Part shown: piece after piece, positions 1 to 9,329 of the stretch
Numbering within the stretch: position 1 is the first letter of the stretch
Layout of the letters: each line of letters starts with the position of its first letter
Assembly (NCBI RefSeq): GCF_003034965.1
Contig: NZ_PZKE01000003.1
Span: 186,001 to 250,000 of the forward strand
Direction of reading: 5' to 3'
DNA from: Fuscovulum blasticum DSM 2131
GTDB lineage: Bacteria; Pseudomonadota; Alphaproteobacteria; Rhodobacterales; Rhodobacteraceae
Length of the DNA stretch: 64,000 nt
The notes under the pieces: generated by a model
The model's input: only the letters and a program-made list of their open reading frames with translations
Databases searched by the model: none
Told to the model about the DNA's origin: nothing
Translations under genes and position numbers: made by a program

Positions 1-321
1 AAGCTGGGTGTCAGGCAAGGATCAGCGTAAGTATTGCGCCATCCTTACTAGATATGGTGTGACCAAAGCGGAAGCCTGTAAAGCGAAATCTGGCGAAATC
101 TTCTGTGGAAAAGCCGGTTTGGGGGGATTTGGCCCGGACAGGTGCGGTCTGTGGCGGGCGTGGCCGGAAAAAGGCCGCCCCCGTGCGAGGGGCACACGGG
201 GGCGTATCGGGGCAGGGGCCTCGGCAGCCAGGGGAAGGCCATGAGACCGGGAAGGGGGACAGGCCCGCCCGCCCGGACAGCCTAAGCCGCCGTTGGATTC
301 AGGCGTGTGACAACCGGCGCA
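1..321. other. Left-edge non-coding stretch
   Basis: No convincing gene is visible before the trpS stop codon. The first 120 bases are clearly less GC-rich than the rest of the window. They include a tiny direct repeat, GCGAAATCT at 83-91 and again at 93-101. The short open frames here show no recognisable protein and no good ribosome-binding site. It may be a 3' flank shared with a gene outside the window. Confidence 0.5.
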
Positions 322-1356
322 TCAGCCGCGACCGTGGCGCGAGCGGATCATGCCGGTGATCTCGAACGTCCGCTCCAGGATCGGGGCCGCGATGGCATCG
401 GCGCGGTCGGCGCCTTCGCCAAGGATGCGGTCGATCTCGGACGGGTCGGTCATCAGGCGGTTCATCTCGGTCGAGATGGGCGACAGCACCGAAACCGCCA
501 GATCGGCCAGCTTCGGCTTGAAGGTGCCGAACTGGGCGCCGGCGAATTCGGCCACCACCTGATCAACCGTCAGACCGGACAGGCCGGCGTAGATGTTCAC
601 CAGATTGCGCGCATCGGGCCGGTCTTTCAGGCCCTCGGCCGTTTCGGGCAGGGGCAGCGGGTCGGTCTTGGCACGGCGGATCTTGCGGGCGATGGCATCG
701 GCATCATCGGTCAGGTTGATGCGGCTGTTGTCGGCCGGGTCGGATTTCGACATCTTCTTGGTGCCGTCGGTCAGGCTCATCACCCGCGTGGCCGCGCCTT
801 CGATCACCGGCTCGGTGATCGGGAAGAAATCGACGCCGTAGTCGTGGTTGAACTTGGCGGCAATGTCGCGGGTCAGTTCAAGGTGCTGCTTCTGGTCTTC
901 GCCCACCGGAACATGGGTGGCGTGATAGAGCAGGATGTCGGCCGCCATCAGCGACGGATAGGCCAGCAGGCCAAGCGACGAGTTTTCGGCGTTCTTGCCG
1001 GCCGTCTTGTCCTTGAACTGGGTCATCCGGTACATCCAGCCGATCCGGGCAACGCAGTTGAAGATCCAGGCCAGTTCGGCATGGCCCGAGACCTGGCTCT
1101 GGTTGAACAGGATCGACCGCTTCGGGTCGATCCCGGCGGCGATGAAGGCGGCGGCGGCCTCGCGCGTCTGGTGGCGCAGGCGGGCCGGGTCTTGCCAGAC
1201 GGTGATCGCGTGCAGGTCCACAAGGCAGTAGATCGTCTCGATGCCCTCGTCCTGTTTCTCGACGAACCGCTTCAGCGCGCCGAGGTAATTGCCAAGGGTC
1301 AGCCCGCCCGAGGGCTGGATGCCCGAGAAGATGCGGGGCTTGAAGGTGGTTGCCAT
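322..1356 (-). CDS. trpS: Tryptophan--tRNA ligase
   Basis: Cytoplasmic class I aminoacyl-tRNA synthetase that charges tRNA-Trp. The protein has 344 residues, normal for bacterial TrpS. The Rossmann-fold signature [13 protein letters not shown] is at residues 15-27; Thr in place of the first His of the HIGH motif is usual in TrpS. KMSKS is at 201-205 in the context [10 protein letters not shown]. The start is an ATG at 1356. It diverges from the rhomboid-like gene across about 95 bases, so both promoters must lie in that gap. Nothing looks truncated. Confidence 0.97.
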   Translation of the reverse strand: MATTFKPRIFSGIQPSGGLTLGNYLGALKRFVEKQDEGIETIYCLVDLHAITVWQDPARLRHQTREAAAAFIAAGIDPKRSILFNQSQVSGHAELAWIFNCVARIGWMYRMTQFKDKTAGKNAENSSLGLLAYPSLMAADILLYHATHVPVGEDQKQHLELTRDIAAKFNHDYGVDFFPITEPVIEGAATRVMSLTDGTKKMSKSDPADNSRINLTDDADAIARKIRRAKTDPLPLPETAEGLKDRPDARNLVNIYAGLSGLTVDQVVAEFAGAQFGTFKPKLADLAVSVLSPISTEMNRLMTDPSEIDRILGEGADRADAIAAPILERTFEITGMIRSRHGRG

Positions 1357-1451
1357 GGTGGGCTCCGTCTGGAAAATCCGGCGGGTCGGGCGTAGACGAT
1401 GGGGCGAGGGGCGTCAACGGCGCAAGAGCGCGCCCCCGAAGGAGAGCACGG

Positions 1452-2144
1452 ATGAGCCTGCAAGACCACAACGCCCCGCCGCTGAACCCGCTGCCGATGG
1501 TGGTCTGGGTGCTGGCGCTGCCGATGATCGCGATGGAGGTGGTGCTGCAACTGGCCGACCGTGGGCTGGTGGGCGGGGCCGCGGGCATTGGCTGGCGCGT
1601 GCAGGCAGTGGAACGCTTCGCCTATGTGCCCGATCTGATGCGCTACTTCTGGGCCAACGGGGTGTGGCCGCTGGACGGGATGCACCGGCTGGTCAGCTAT
1701 GCCTTTGTCCACCCCGATTTCACCGGGGCGCTGTTCGGCGTGGTGCTGCTCTTGGCCCTGGGCAAGATGGTGGGCGAGGTGTTCCGCTGGTGGGCGGTGC
1801 TGGTGGTGTTCCTGGGCGCCTGTGTGGTGGGGGCCCTGGCCTATACGGTGCTGTTGCCGGGCGAACGGGGCGCGCTGATCGGGGCGTTTCCGGGCAATTA
1901 CGGGCTGATCGGGGCCTTCACCTTTCTGATCTGGGTGCGGCTGGCGGGAACCGGGACCAGCCAGTTCCGGGCCTTTACGCTGATCGGCACGCTGCTGGCG
2001 CTGCAACTTCTGTTCGGGCTGCTGTTCGGCGGCGGGCTTGGCTGGGTGGCCGAACTGGCGGGGTTCGTCTTCGGTTTCTTCATCAGTTTCGTGGTCAGCC
2101 CGGGCGGCTGGCGCCGGGTGATGCACCGGCTGCGCAACAGATAA
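1452..2144 (+). CDS. Rhomboid-family membrane protein, probably catalytically dead
   Basis: 230-residue polytopic membrane protein with the overall rhomboid layout: HRLVSYAFVH near 78-87, a transmembrane block holding GAFPGNYGLIGAF at 144-156, and AELAGFVFGF at 200-209. Active rhomboids carry the serine nucleophile in GxSG and a histidine in the AH(L/I)xG helix. Aligned by eye, the serine position is Phe146, the following Gly is Pro147, and the histidine is Glu201. The oxyanion Asn region (ALFGVV) also lacks Asn. The family is known to include inactive members that bind rather than cut membrane proteins. I infer a pseudoprotease with unknown client. The ATG at 1452 is chosen because the protein begins naturally there. 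Confidence 0.8.
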   Translation: MSLQDHNAPPLNPLPMVVWVLALPMIAMEVVLQLADRGLVGGAAGIGWRVQAVERFAYVPDLMRYFWANGVWPLDGMHRLVSYAFVHPDFTGALFGVVLLLALGKMVGEVFRWWAVLVVFLGACVVGALAYTVLLPGERGALIGAFPGNYGLIGAFTFLIWVRLAGTGTSQFRAFTLIGTLLALQLLFGLLFGGGLGWVAELAGFVFGFFISFVVSPGGWRRVMHRLRNR

Positions 2145-2152
2145 GGCAGCCT

Positions 2153-2182
2153 GCCCGCCCTTCGGCGGTCATGCGGGCGGGC
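2153..2182. terminator. Possible bidirectional terminator hairpin
   Basis: The gap between the convergent ends of the rhomboid-like gene and murJ holds an 8-bp perfect stem (GCCCGCCC, 2153-2160, pairing with GGGCGGGC, 2175-2182). There is no clear T-run on either side, so terminator function is an inference from position. Confidence 0.4.
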
Positions 2183-2198
2183 GCGTTTGCGCGACCGA

Positions 2199-3791
2199 TC
2201 AGCTCTTGTCGCTGCCCTGATCCCCGCCCTGATCGCTGGCCTTGTCGCGGTTGCGGCGGCGCAGGAAGGACTTCAGTTCCGCCAGCCCCATGCCGCCGGT
2301 CGCCAGAACGGTGCCGAAATAGACCGCGGCCCCGCCCAGAACCAGCACCGCCAGCGCCGGGGTCCGCGTGCCGCGCGCCAGAACGGCATCGCCCATGGCC
2401 CACCACATCAGCCACAGCGCAACGCCCATCACCCCGGCGGCCAGCAGGATAAGCGGCACCCGGCGACGGAACCGATCGTCCAGCCGGGTTGCGGTGCCCA
2501 TGCTGCGCGCGCCGTGCCAGAGTTGCGCCACCATCACCCAGCTTGACAGCGTGGTGCCCACGGCGGCGGCCAGATAGCCGAAAACCGGCATCAGGCCGAA
2601 GGCGGCCACCGCGTTCACCACCATCGAGATGACGGCAAAGTTGAACGGGCGGCGGGTATCTTCCCGCGCGTAATACAGCGGTTGCAGAACCTTGTGCAGC
2701 ACGAAGGCTGGCAGGCCAAGCGCATAGATCGCCAGCGCCATCGCCGTGGCCCGGGAATCGGCGGCGGTGTATTCGCCGCGTTCGAACAGGACCGAGATGA
2801 TCGGCAGGGCGATCACCATCAGCGCCACCGCCGCCGGCACGGTCAGGAACAGCGCGAATTCGGCGCCGCGGTTGAAACTTTCGCGGCCGCCGGTTTCATC
2901 CTCGGCCCGCAGCCGGCGCGACAGGTCCGGCAGAAGGACGACACCGATCGCGATGCCGACCACCCCAAGCGGAAGCTGGTAAAGGCGATCCGCGTTGTAA
3001 AGCCAGGCGACGGCGCCTTCGGTGAAGCTGGCAACCTGGCGGCCGACCAGCAGGTTGATCTGCACCACCCCGCCGGCCAGCACCGCCGGGGCGGCGATGA
3101 TGGCCAGCCGCTTCAGTTCGGGCGTCAGTCGCGGCCAGCGGAAGGCGACCGAGAATTTCTGTGTCCGCAGCACCGCCCAGACAAAGACAAGCTGAAGCAC
3201 CCCGGACAGCGTGACGGTCCAGGCCAGTGTGCGGCCCAGATCCCAGCCGAACCAGTCTGCCCCGAACATCGAGACCACCAGAAAGACGTTCATCAGCACC
3301 GGCGCCACGGCGGTGGCAAAGAACCGCCCCATGGCGTTCAGCACCCCCGACAGCAGCGCGGTCAGCGAGATGAACAGGATGTAGGGAAAACAGATCTGGC
3401 CCAGCGTCACCGCCAGATCGAAGCGTTCGTCGCCGTGAAAGCCCTTGGCCATCAGCAGCACCAAGAGCGGCATGGAGAAATGGCCAAGGATCGAGAACAC
3501 GGTCAGCAGCGCCGCCATGCCCCAATAGGCATCGCGGGCAAAGCCTTCGGCATCTTCGCCGGCTTCCAGCTTCTTCGCGAACATCGGCACGAAGGCCATG
3601 TTGAAGGCGCCTTCGGCAAAGAAGCGGCGGAACATGTTGGGCAGCGATTGCGCCACGATATAGGCCTCGGCCACCGGGCCCGAGCCCAGCCAGGCCGCGA
3701 CCATGGCGTCGCGGATGAAGCCGACGATGCGACTGAGCAGCGTCCAGACGCCCACGGTCAGGAAGCCATGGACAAGGCGGATCGGTTTCAT
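2199..3791 (-). CDS. murJ: Lipid II flippase MurJ
   Basis: Integral inner-membrane flippase of the MOP superfamily that moves lipid II to the periplasmic face for peptidoglycan synthesis. The 530-residue protein is strongly hydrophobic, with about 14 membrane segments expected for the family. The N-terminus carries the hallmark SRIVGFIRD and FRRFFAEGAFN. The ATG at 3791 (MKPIRLVHGF) is preferred over an upstream in-frame start because homologues begin here. The C-terminus is a short charged tail (RNRDKASDQGGDQGSDKS) with an imperfect DQG repeat. It lies 58 bases downstream of glnD on the same strand and is probably cotranscribed with it. Confidence 0.96.
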   Translation of the reverse strand: MKPIRLVHGFLTVGVWTLLSRIVGFIRDAMVAAWLGSGPVAEAYIVAQSLPNMFRRFFAEGAFNMAFVPMFAKKLEAGEDAEGFARDAYWGMAALLTVFSILGHFSMPLLVLLMAKGFHGDERFDLAVTLGQICFPYILFISLTALLSGVLNAMGRFFATAVAPVLMNVFLVVSMFGADWFGWDLGRTLAWTVTLSGVLQLVFVWAVLRTQKFSVAFRWPRLTPELKRLAIIAAPAVLAGGVVQINLLVGRQVASFTEGAVAWLYNADRLYQLPLGVVGIAIGVVLLPDLSRRLRAEDETGGRESFNRGAEFALFLTVPAAVALMVIALPIISVLFERGEYTAADSRATAMALAIYALGLPAFVLHKVLQPLYYAREDTRRPFNFAVISMVVNAVAAFGLMPVFGYLAAAVGTTLSSWVMVAQLWHGARSMGTATRLDDRFRRRVPLILLAAGVMGVALWLMWWAMGDAVLARGTRTPALAVLVLGGAAVYFGTVLATGGMGLAELKSFLRRRNRDKASDQGGDQGSDKS

Positions 3792-3849
3792 GGCTGTTCG
3801 GGGCTCCGGGCCTGTGCCGGGGCGGGCAGGGCCGATAGGGGAAAACGGA

Positions 3850-6681
3850 TCATGTGCCCTGCGCCCTTTCGGCGCCTTCGGCAATGGCCTGACGCAGGCG
3901 CTTTTCCAGCGCTTCCTGCTTGTGCTTCTGGTGCAGCTTCAGGCCGAACATGTCTTTCACATAGAAGGTGTCGACCACCTGCGCGCCATAGGTGGCAATC
4001 ACCGCTGACACGATCGAGATGTTGGAACTGGCCAACGTGCGGGTCAGGTCATACAGCAGCCCGGGGCGGTCGCGCGTGTCGACTTCGATGATCGTGTAGA
4101 TGTCCGAACCTTCGTTGTCGAACATCACATGGGTGGGGAAACGGAATTCCCGCTCCCGCTTCTTGACCTTGTCGCGATCCTTCAGCGCCTCGCGCGGGAT
4201 GATCTCGCCGCGCAGGGTCTTGTCGATCATCTGTTGCAGGCGCGGCAGGCGGGCGGCCTCATAGGGCTTGCCCTCGGCATCCTGCACCCAGAACACCGGC
4301 GTCGCGTAACCGTCCTTCGAGGTGTAGGTGCGGGCGTCGCGCACATTGGCGCCCACCAGTGCCAGTGCGCCGGCCAGACGGGAAAAGATGCCCGGGTGAT
4401 CGGCCAGCGCGAAACAGGCGCGGGTGGCATCGCGGTCATCGTCGGGGTGCAGGTCGATGCGGATCTCGTCGGTGCCGATGCCTTTCAGCAGCCGGGCAAA
4501 GACGGCGTGGGTGTCGGTGGACAGACCCTGCCAGTAGGGCGCGTAATGGCGCGCGGTTTCGTGGCGCAGATCCTTGGCTTCCCAGCCGGCCAGCCGGTCG
4601 CGCAGGGCGCGCTTGGCCTCGTCCTCGCGGTTTTCGCGGTTGACGGATTCAAGGCCGCCTTCCAGCGCATCGGCCGTCTGCTTGTGCAACTGGCGCAGCA
4701 GCATGGCCTTCCAGTTGTTCCAGGTGCCGGGGCCGACACCGCGGATGTCACAGACCGTCAGCACCGTCAGCAGGTCCAGCCGCTTGCGCGTCTTCACCGC
4801 CTTGGCGAAATCGCGCACGGTGCGCGGATCGCCGATGTCGCGTTTCTGCGCCATGTCGGACATCAGCAGGTGATGGCGCACCAGCCATTCGACGGTTTCA
4901 CATTCCTCATCGCTGAGACCCAGGCGGGGGGCAACGCGGCGCGCGATCTGGGCGCCCAGGATCGAGTGATCCTCGGGCCTGCCCTTGCCGATGTCATGCA
5001 GCAGCAGCGCCACATACAGCACCTTGCGGTTCACCCCGGCCTTCAGGATGGAGGACGACAGCGGCAGATCCTCGATCAGCTCGCCACGTTCGATCTGGGC
5101 CAGGATGCTGATGGTCTGGATGATGTGTTCGTCCACCGTGTAGTGGTGATAGACGTTGAACTGCATCATCGCGACGATGGGTTCGAATTCGGGAATGAAG
5201 GTGGACAGGACGCCCATCTCGTTCATCCGCCGCAGCGGCCGTTCCGGGTTGCCGTGTTTCAGCAGCAGGTCCAGAAAGATGCGCGCGGCCTCGGGGTTTT
5301 CGCGCATGTCGTCGTCGATCAGATGCAGATTGGCCGACAACAGGCGCAGCACGTTGGGGTGCAGCAGATAGCCGGTGCGCAGGCCCTCTTCGAAGATGCG
5401 CAGCAGGTTCAGCTTGTCTTTCAGGAAATCCTGCGGATCGCGCAGGTCGATCCGGCCTTGCACCAGCGTATAGCCGGATTTTACCCGCTTGGTGCGCTTG
5501 AAGATGCCGAAGAGGCTGGCTTCGCGCTTGGCGTGGCGGGCTTCCAGTTCGGCCAGGAAGATGCGGGTCAGTTCGCCCACGCGGGTGGCATGGCGGAAGT
5601 AGTCCTGCATGAAGATTTCCACGGCACGGCGGCCGCCCTGATCGGCATAGCCCATGCGGGCGGCGACCTCGGGCTGGACATCGAAGGTCAGCGTGTCGGT
5701 GGCGCGGCCGGTGATCAGGTGCAGGTGGCAGCGGACGGCCCAGAGGAAATCTTCCGCGCGGGTGAAGGTGGCGAATTCATCGGCACTGAACAGGCCCGCC
5801 CCGACAAGCCCGGCCGCGGTGGGGGTGCGGTGCAGGTATTTGCCGATCCAGTACAGGGTCTGCAGGTCGCGCAGGCCGCCCTTGCCTTCCTTGACGTTGG
5901 GTTCCAGCACATAGCGCTGACCGCCCTGCCGGCGGTGGCGTTCGGCGCGTTCGGCCAGTTTCGCCTCGATGAACTGCGGGCCGGTGCCGTTGAACAACTC
6001 TCCCCACAGCCGGTCGGCCAGTTCGGTGGCCAGCGGTTCGTATCCGGCGATGAAACGGTGTTCCAGCAGGGCCGTGCGGATGGTGATGTCATCGCGCCCC
6101 AGCCGGATGCAATCGGCCACGGTGCGGCTGGCATGGCCGACCTTCAGCTTCAGATCCCACAGCATGTAAAGCATCGATTCGATGACGCTTTCGGCCCAGG
6201 GGGTGATTTTCCAGGGCGTCAGGAACAGCAGATCCACATCGGATTGCGGCGCCATCTCGGCCCGGCCGTAGCCGCCGACGGCCAGGATGGCGATGCGCTC
6301 GGCCTCGGTCGGGTTGTGCAGCGGGTGCAGGGTCTGCGCGACGGCGAAAGCGGCGGTGACAAGGCCATCTGTCAGCCAGGCCTGTGCGGTGACCAGTGCG
6401 CGGGATTCGCGGGGCCGGGCGGCAAAGGCGGCGGCCAGACGGGTGTTGGCGGCGGCGCGCGCCTCGGCCAGATGGCGCACGGCGATGCCGCGGGCGGCGC
6501 GCGGTTCCACCGGATCGGGGCTTGCGGCCAGTTCGGCCAGGATGGCCGACACAAGGCTGTCGCCGTCAAGAATCTCGGCGGCGGGCAGCAGCAGGGACCG
6601 CCCGTCGGGCGGTCCCTTTTGTGCGGTGGTTCGGCTGGCCTCAGAGGCCGGCGCCGGCGAAGCTGCGGGGAGCGGGGTCAA
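3850..6681 (-). CDS. glnD: Bifunctional [protein-PII] uridylyltransferase/uridylyl-removing enzyme
   Basis: Cytosolic nitrogen sensor that uridylylates PII proteins when glutamine is low and removes UMP when glutamine is high. Up to 943 residues. The nucleotidyltransferase signature GGYGR...SDVDLL is near 136-152 (DxD at 148-150). The HD hydrolase motif HDIGKGRPEDHS is mid-protein. Two ACT domains close the C-terminus, recognisable as DHPGIFSRLAGAL and DTRDRPGLLYDL. The start is uncertain. The frame opens with a TTG at 6681 inside the upstream gene, and there is no ATG or GTG until a GTG at 6552. A strong hairpin lies between the two. Homologues begin shortly before the motif LLLPAAEILD, so the true start is probably within 6600-6681. 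Confidence 0.95.
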   Translation of the reverse strand: MTPLPAASPAPASEASRTTAQKGPPDGRSLLLPAAEILDGDSLVSAILAELAASPDPVEPRAARGIAVRHLAEARAAANTRLAAAFAARPRESRALVTAQAWLTDGLVTAAFAVAQTLHPLHNPTEAERIAILAVGGYGRAEMAPQSDVDLLFLTPWKITPWAESVIESMLYMLWDLKLKVGHASRTVADCIRLGRDDITIRTALLEHRFIAGYEPLATELADRLWGELFNGTGPQFIEAKLAERAERHRRQGGQRYVLEPNVKEGKGGLRDLQTLYWIGKYLHRTPTAAGLVGAGLFSADEFATFTRAEDFLWAVRCHLHLITGRATDTLTFDVQPEVAARMGYADQGGRRAVEIFMQDYFRHATRVGELTRIFLAELEARHAKREASLFGIFKRTKRVKSGYTLVQGRIDLRDPQDFLKDKLNLLRIFEEGLRTGYLLHPNVLRLLSANLHLIDDDMRENPEAARIFLDLLLKHGNPERPLRRMNEMGVLSTFIPEFEPIVAMMQFNVYHHYTVDEHIIQTISILAQIERGELIEDLPLSSSILKAGVNRKVLYVALLLHDIGKGRPEDHSILGAQIARRVAPRLGLSDEECETVEWLVRHHLLMSDMAQKRDIGDPRTVRDFAKAVKTRKRLDLLTVLTVCDIRGVGPGTWNNWKAMLLRQLHKQTADALEGGLESVNRENREDEAKRALRDRLAGWEAKDLRHETARHYAPYWQGLSTDTHAVFARLLKGIGTDEIRIDLHPDDDRDATRACFALADHPGIFSRLAGALALVGANVRDARTYTSKDGYATPVFWVQDAEGKPYEAARLPRLQQMIDKTLRGEIIPREALKDRDKVKKREREFRFPTHVMFDNEGSDIYTIIEVDTRDRPGLLYDLTRTLASSNISIVSAVIATYGAQVVDTFYVKDMFGLKLHQKHKQEALEKRLRQAIAEGAERAQGT
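6593..6620 (+). terminator. Terminator-like hairpin inside the glnD 5' end
   Basis: AGGGACCGCCC (6593-6603), a 3-base loop GTC, then GGGCGGTCCCT (6607-6617) running into TTTT. This is an 11-bp perfect stem with a T-run on the plus strand, the form of an intrinsic terminator for plus-strand transcripts. It lies about 20 bases past the stop of the minus-strand lipoprotein gene and overlaps the beginning of glnD. On the minus strand it lacks a T-run, so it could be a pause or processing site between the two genes. Confidence 0.5.
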
Positions 6682-7813
6682 TCACGACGACCTGGTTGTT
6701 GCGGATTTCAGCCACGGCAAGGCCGCGTTCGTTGGTGCCGTCCGAGCGGAAGCGGAAGATCCCCGAAACCCCGGCGAAGCCTGCCCCTTGCGTCAGCGTG
6801 CCGGCCGAGATGTCACGGCCCTGGCGGGCCAGCGCACCGATGGCGGCGATGCCATCATAGGCCAGCCCGGCAATCGGATGCGGCGCCGCGCCATAAGCCG
6901 ACTGGTAGCGGCTTTGGAACTGCGCATAAAGGCCCGGATCGGGCAGCGCGAACCAGCCGCCCTGCAGGCTGGGCAGGCCCAGGGTCTGGGCCGGGATGTC
7001 CCAGCGGGTCAGGCCGACGAACTTGGAGGCGCCGGTGTCAAGCCCGTTGTCCACCAGAAGCTGGCTGAGCAGCGGCAGGGCACCGGCGGTATCGGCCGTC
7101 AGGAAGACCGCGTTTGCGCCCTTTTCCCTGGCGGTCTGCACGATGCCGGGGGCCGCGCCGGACACGCCGTTCTGCGAGAATTCGTAAGAGGCGATGGCCA
7201 CCACGTTGCCGCCGGCCGCGGTCACGCCGCGCTGGATGGCGTCGCGGCCAAGGGTGCCGGCGGTGTTGCGGTCATGCACGATCATGACCTGACGCTTGCC
7301 GCTGCGCACGGCGTAAGACGCCAGACGCCGCGCCGTGTTGTCGAAGGTGGGGCCAAGCACGAAGACATTGCCGCCCGCGATGGCGGGATTGTTCGAGAAG
7401 GCCAGAACCGAGATGCCGCGAGGCGCCATGGCCACGCCCACGGCATTGGCTTCTTCGGCGAAGACCGGGCCAAGGATGACCTGCGCGCCTTCGTCGGCGG
7501 CCTTTTGCGCCATGGCCACAGCCTGCGCGGGCTGGCCGGCGGTGTTGTAGACCCGCAGGTCGATACTGACGCCCGACAGGTCTGCCACGGCCAGACGCGC
7601 GGCATTTTCAAGCGCCTTCGCCAATGCGGCATCGGTGGATTGCGACGATCCGCCCGGCACCAGCAATGCCACCTGCACCTTCTTGCCCGAACCGCCCGAA
7701 CCGGACGCGGACATCGGTTCGCCGCCGGGCACGCAGGCGGCCAGGAAGAGACCGAAGAAGACAACGAGAAGGTGGCCCAAGGACTTGCGGGCCCGAAGCA
7801 TTGCGGACAACAT
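6641..7813 (-). CDS. Penicillin-binding protein activator, LpoA-like lipoprotein
   Basis: 390-residue lipoprotein. The signal segment ends in a lipobox LAAC with Cys27, and a short Gly/Ser linker leads into a periplasmic-binding-protein type I fold (VQVALLVPGG...). Members of this group are related to the C-terminal domain of E. coli LpoA, an outer-membrane activator of PBP1A. The gene diverges from rsmI, as lpoA and rsmI do in E. coli, which supports the name. The ATG at 7813 follows an AGGAAG ribosome-binding site; a second ATG at 7801 is possible. The N-terminal TPR domain of the E. coli protein is absent, as is normal in alphaproteobacteria. Confidence 0.82.
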   Translation of the reverse strand: MLSAMLRARKSLGHLLVVFFGLFLAACVPGGEPMSASGSGGSGKKVQVALLVPGGSSQSTDAALAKALENAARLAVADLSGVSIDLRVYNTAGQPAQAVAMAQKAADEGAQVILGPVFAEEANAVGVAMAPRGISVLAFSNNPAIAGGNVFVLGPTFDNTARRLASYAVRSGKRQVMIVHDRNTAGTLGRDAIQRGVTAAGGNVVAIASYEFSQNGVSGAAPGIVQTAREKGANAVFLTADTAGALPLLSQLLVDNGLDTGASKFVGLTRWDIPAQTLGLPSLQGGWFALPDPGLYAQFQSRYQSAYGAAPHPIAGLAYDGIAAIGALARQGRDISAGTLTQGAGFAGVSGIFRFRSDGTNERGLAVAEIRNNQVVVIDPAPRSFAGAGL

Positions 7814-7900
7814 GGAAACTTCCTCTGGCAGAGAAGGCGCGGAGACCGTGGTCACGTTAGATGTTTCCCGCAGCGAAGTAAACTTGCCCGGGGGCCTGCG

Positions 7901-8776
7901 ATGAGCGGTTCCTGGGTGCCCGGAGGCCCCCCCGGCGGGATTGCGCCGGGTCTGCATCTGGTGGCGACGCCCATCGGCACGGCGCGCGACATCACCTTGC
8001 GCGGGCTGGACGTTCTGGCCGGGGCCGAGGTGCTGATGGCCGAAGACACCCGCACGCTGCGCCATCTGATGGAGATTCACGGCATTGCGCTGGACCGCCG
8101 CCCGCTGATCGCCTGCCATGACCATAACGAGACCGAGGTGGCGGCGCGGATGGTGGCGGCGCTGGAAGCGGGAAAGTCGGTCGCCTATGCGTCAGAGGCG
8201 GGAACGCCGCTGGTGTCGGACCCGGGATTCGCCCTGGTGCGGGCGGCGGTTGCTGCCGGGCAAAGGGTACATGCGGTGCCGGGGCCTTCGGCGGTGCTGG
8301 CGGCGCTGACGCTGGCGGGGCTGCCGACGGACCGCTTCCTGTTCGCCGGTTTCGTGCCCACGGCGGCGGGTGACCGGGCGCGGGTGTTGGCCGAACTGGC
8401 GGCGGTTCCGGCGACGCTTGTGGTCTACGAATCGCCGCGACGGGTGGCGCGGACGCTGGCGGAAATGGCGCAGGCTTTCGGGCCGGACCGGCCGGCGGCG
8501 ATGTGCCGGGAACTGACCAAGCGGCATGAAGAGGTGCGTCGCGGCACGCTGGGCGAACTGGCTGATGCTTTGCAAGGGCAGGAACCGAAAGGCGAAATCG
8601 TTCTGGTCGTCGACCGGGCGGCGGCCCGCGTCACCAGCGCCGAAGATTTGCGGACGGCGCTGGAAAATGCACTGCAGACGATGAGCGTTAAGGATGCAGT
8701 AGCTTTCGTGTCGCAAGATCTGGGGGTGCCACGGAAAGAGGCCTATCGACTGGCGCTGGAACTGGCGGAGCAATAG
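7901..8776 (+). CDS. rsmI: 16S rRNA (cytidine(1402)-2'-O)-methyltransferase
   Basis: SAM-dependent tetrapyrrole-methylase-fold enzyme that 2'-O-methylates C1402 in the ribosomal decoding centre. The 291-residue protein has LVATPIGTARDITLR at 20-34, the SAM-site loop GTPLVSDPG at 101-109, and VYESPRR with CRELTKRHEE further on, all typical of RsmI. The ATG at 7901 is the only start giving a normal N-terminus. It is divergent from the LpoA-like gene and followed 35 bases later by yraN, the same trio as in enterobacteria. Confidence 0.95.
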   Translation: MSGSWVPGGPPGGIAPGLHLVATPIGTARDITLRGLDVLAGAEVLMAEDTRTLRHLMEIHGIALDRRPLIACHDHNETEVAARMVAALEAGKSVAYASEAGTPLVSDPGFALVRAAVAAGQRVHAVPGPSAVLAALTLAGLPTDRFLFAGFVPTAAGDRARVLAELAAVPATLVVYESPRRVARTLAEMAQAFGPDRPAAMCRELTKRHEEVRRGTLGELADALQGQEPKGEIVLVVDRAAARVTSAEDLRTALENALQTMSVKDAVAFVSQDLGVPRKEAYRLALELAEQ

Positions 8777-8811
8777 GGGCCCTTGCGGGCCGATCATGCG
8801 GAGGCGGTGCG

Positions 8812-9243
8812 ATGCCACTGGATTTCGGGTTCGACACGGGCGCTGCCGGCCTGCCTGTTGCCCTTGCCCCCGAACGCCGGCGTCGGGCAGATCGCGGGAG
8901 GATGGCCTATCTCTCTGGCCTTGCGGCAGAAGATGCGGTGGCGCGCCGGTATGAGGCAGCCGGGCTGCCGGTGATTGCCCGGCGCTGGCGGGGCCGTTCG
9001 GGCGAGGTTGATCTGGTGGCCCGCGATGGCGAGACGGTTGTGTTCATCGAGGTGAAGTCGGCCGCGACCCACGCGATCGCCGCGGAATACCTGACGCGGG
9101 CACAGTATGACCGCATTGCCCGCACGGTGGCGGATTTCGTTGACGGGGAACCCGCCGGACAGATGACCGAGGTGCGGATCGACCTGGCGCTGGTGGATCA
9201 GACCGGCCGGGTCGAGGTGACCGAAAACATCTGGTTCGACTGA
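8812..9243 (+). CDS. yraN: YraN family protein (UPF0102), putative nuclease fold
   Basis: 143-residue protein of the UPF0102 family, which has a PD-(D/E)xK endonuclease-like fold but no established substrate. The fold signature is visible: [14 protein letters not shown] (Glu65, Asp67) followed by VVFIEVKS (Glu80, Lys82). The ATG at 8812 is preceded by GAGGCGG. Directly downstream of rsmI, with gshB following, this is a common alphaproteobacterial order. The N-terminal 30 residues are Arg/Pro-rich and probably not part of the fold. Confidence 0.9.
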   Translation: MPLDFGFDTGAAGLPVALAPERRRRADRGRMAYLSGLAAEDAVARRYEAAGLPVIARRWRGRSGEVDLVARDGETVVFIEVKSAATHAIAAEYLTRAQYDRIARTVADFVDGEPAGQMTEVRIDLALVDQTGRVEVTENIWFD

Positions 9244-9329
9244 CCGGCGGCACTGGCGGGGGGCAGTCGGTTTGCATCCGGCAGCGGCTTGCGCCAAGAA
9301 AGGGGCGAAGCCCTGAGCCGGAGGATGCG

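Noticed and set aside
8-359. Short plus-strand open frames at the left edge
   Set aside because: No ribosome-binding site, no recognisable domain, and partial overlap with the end of trpS.
4129-7068. A 979-codon plus-strand open frame opposite glnD and the lipoprotein gene
   Set aside because: It is the mirror of two well-supported minus-strand genes, is low in recognisable domains and rich in Gly/Gln/His repeats of reversed codons. Long antisense frames are expected at this GC content.
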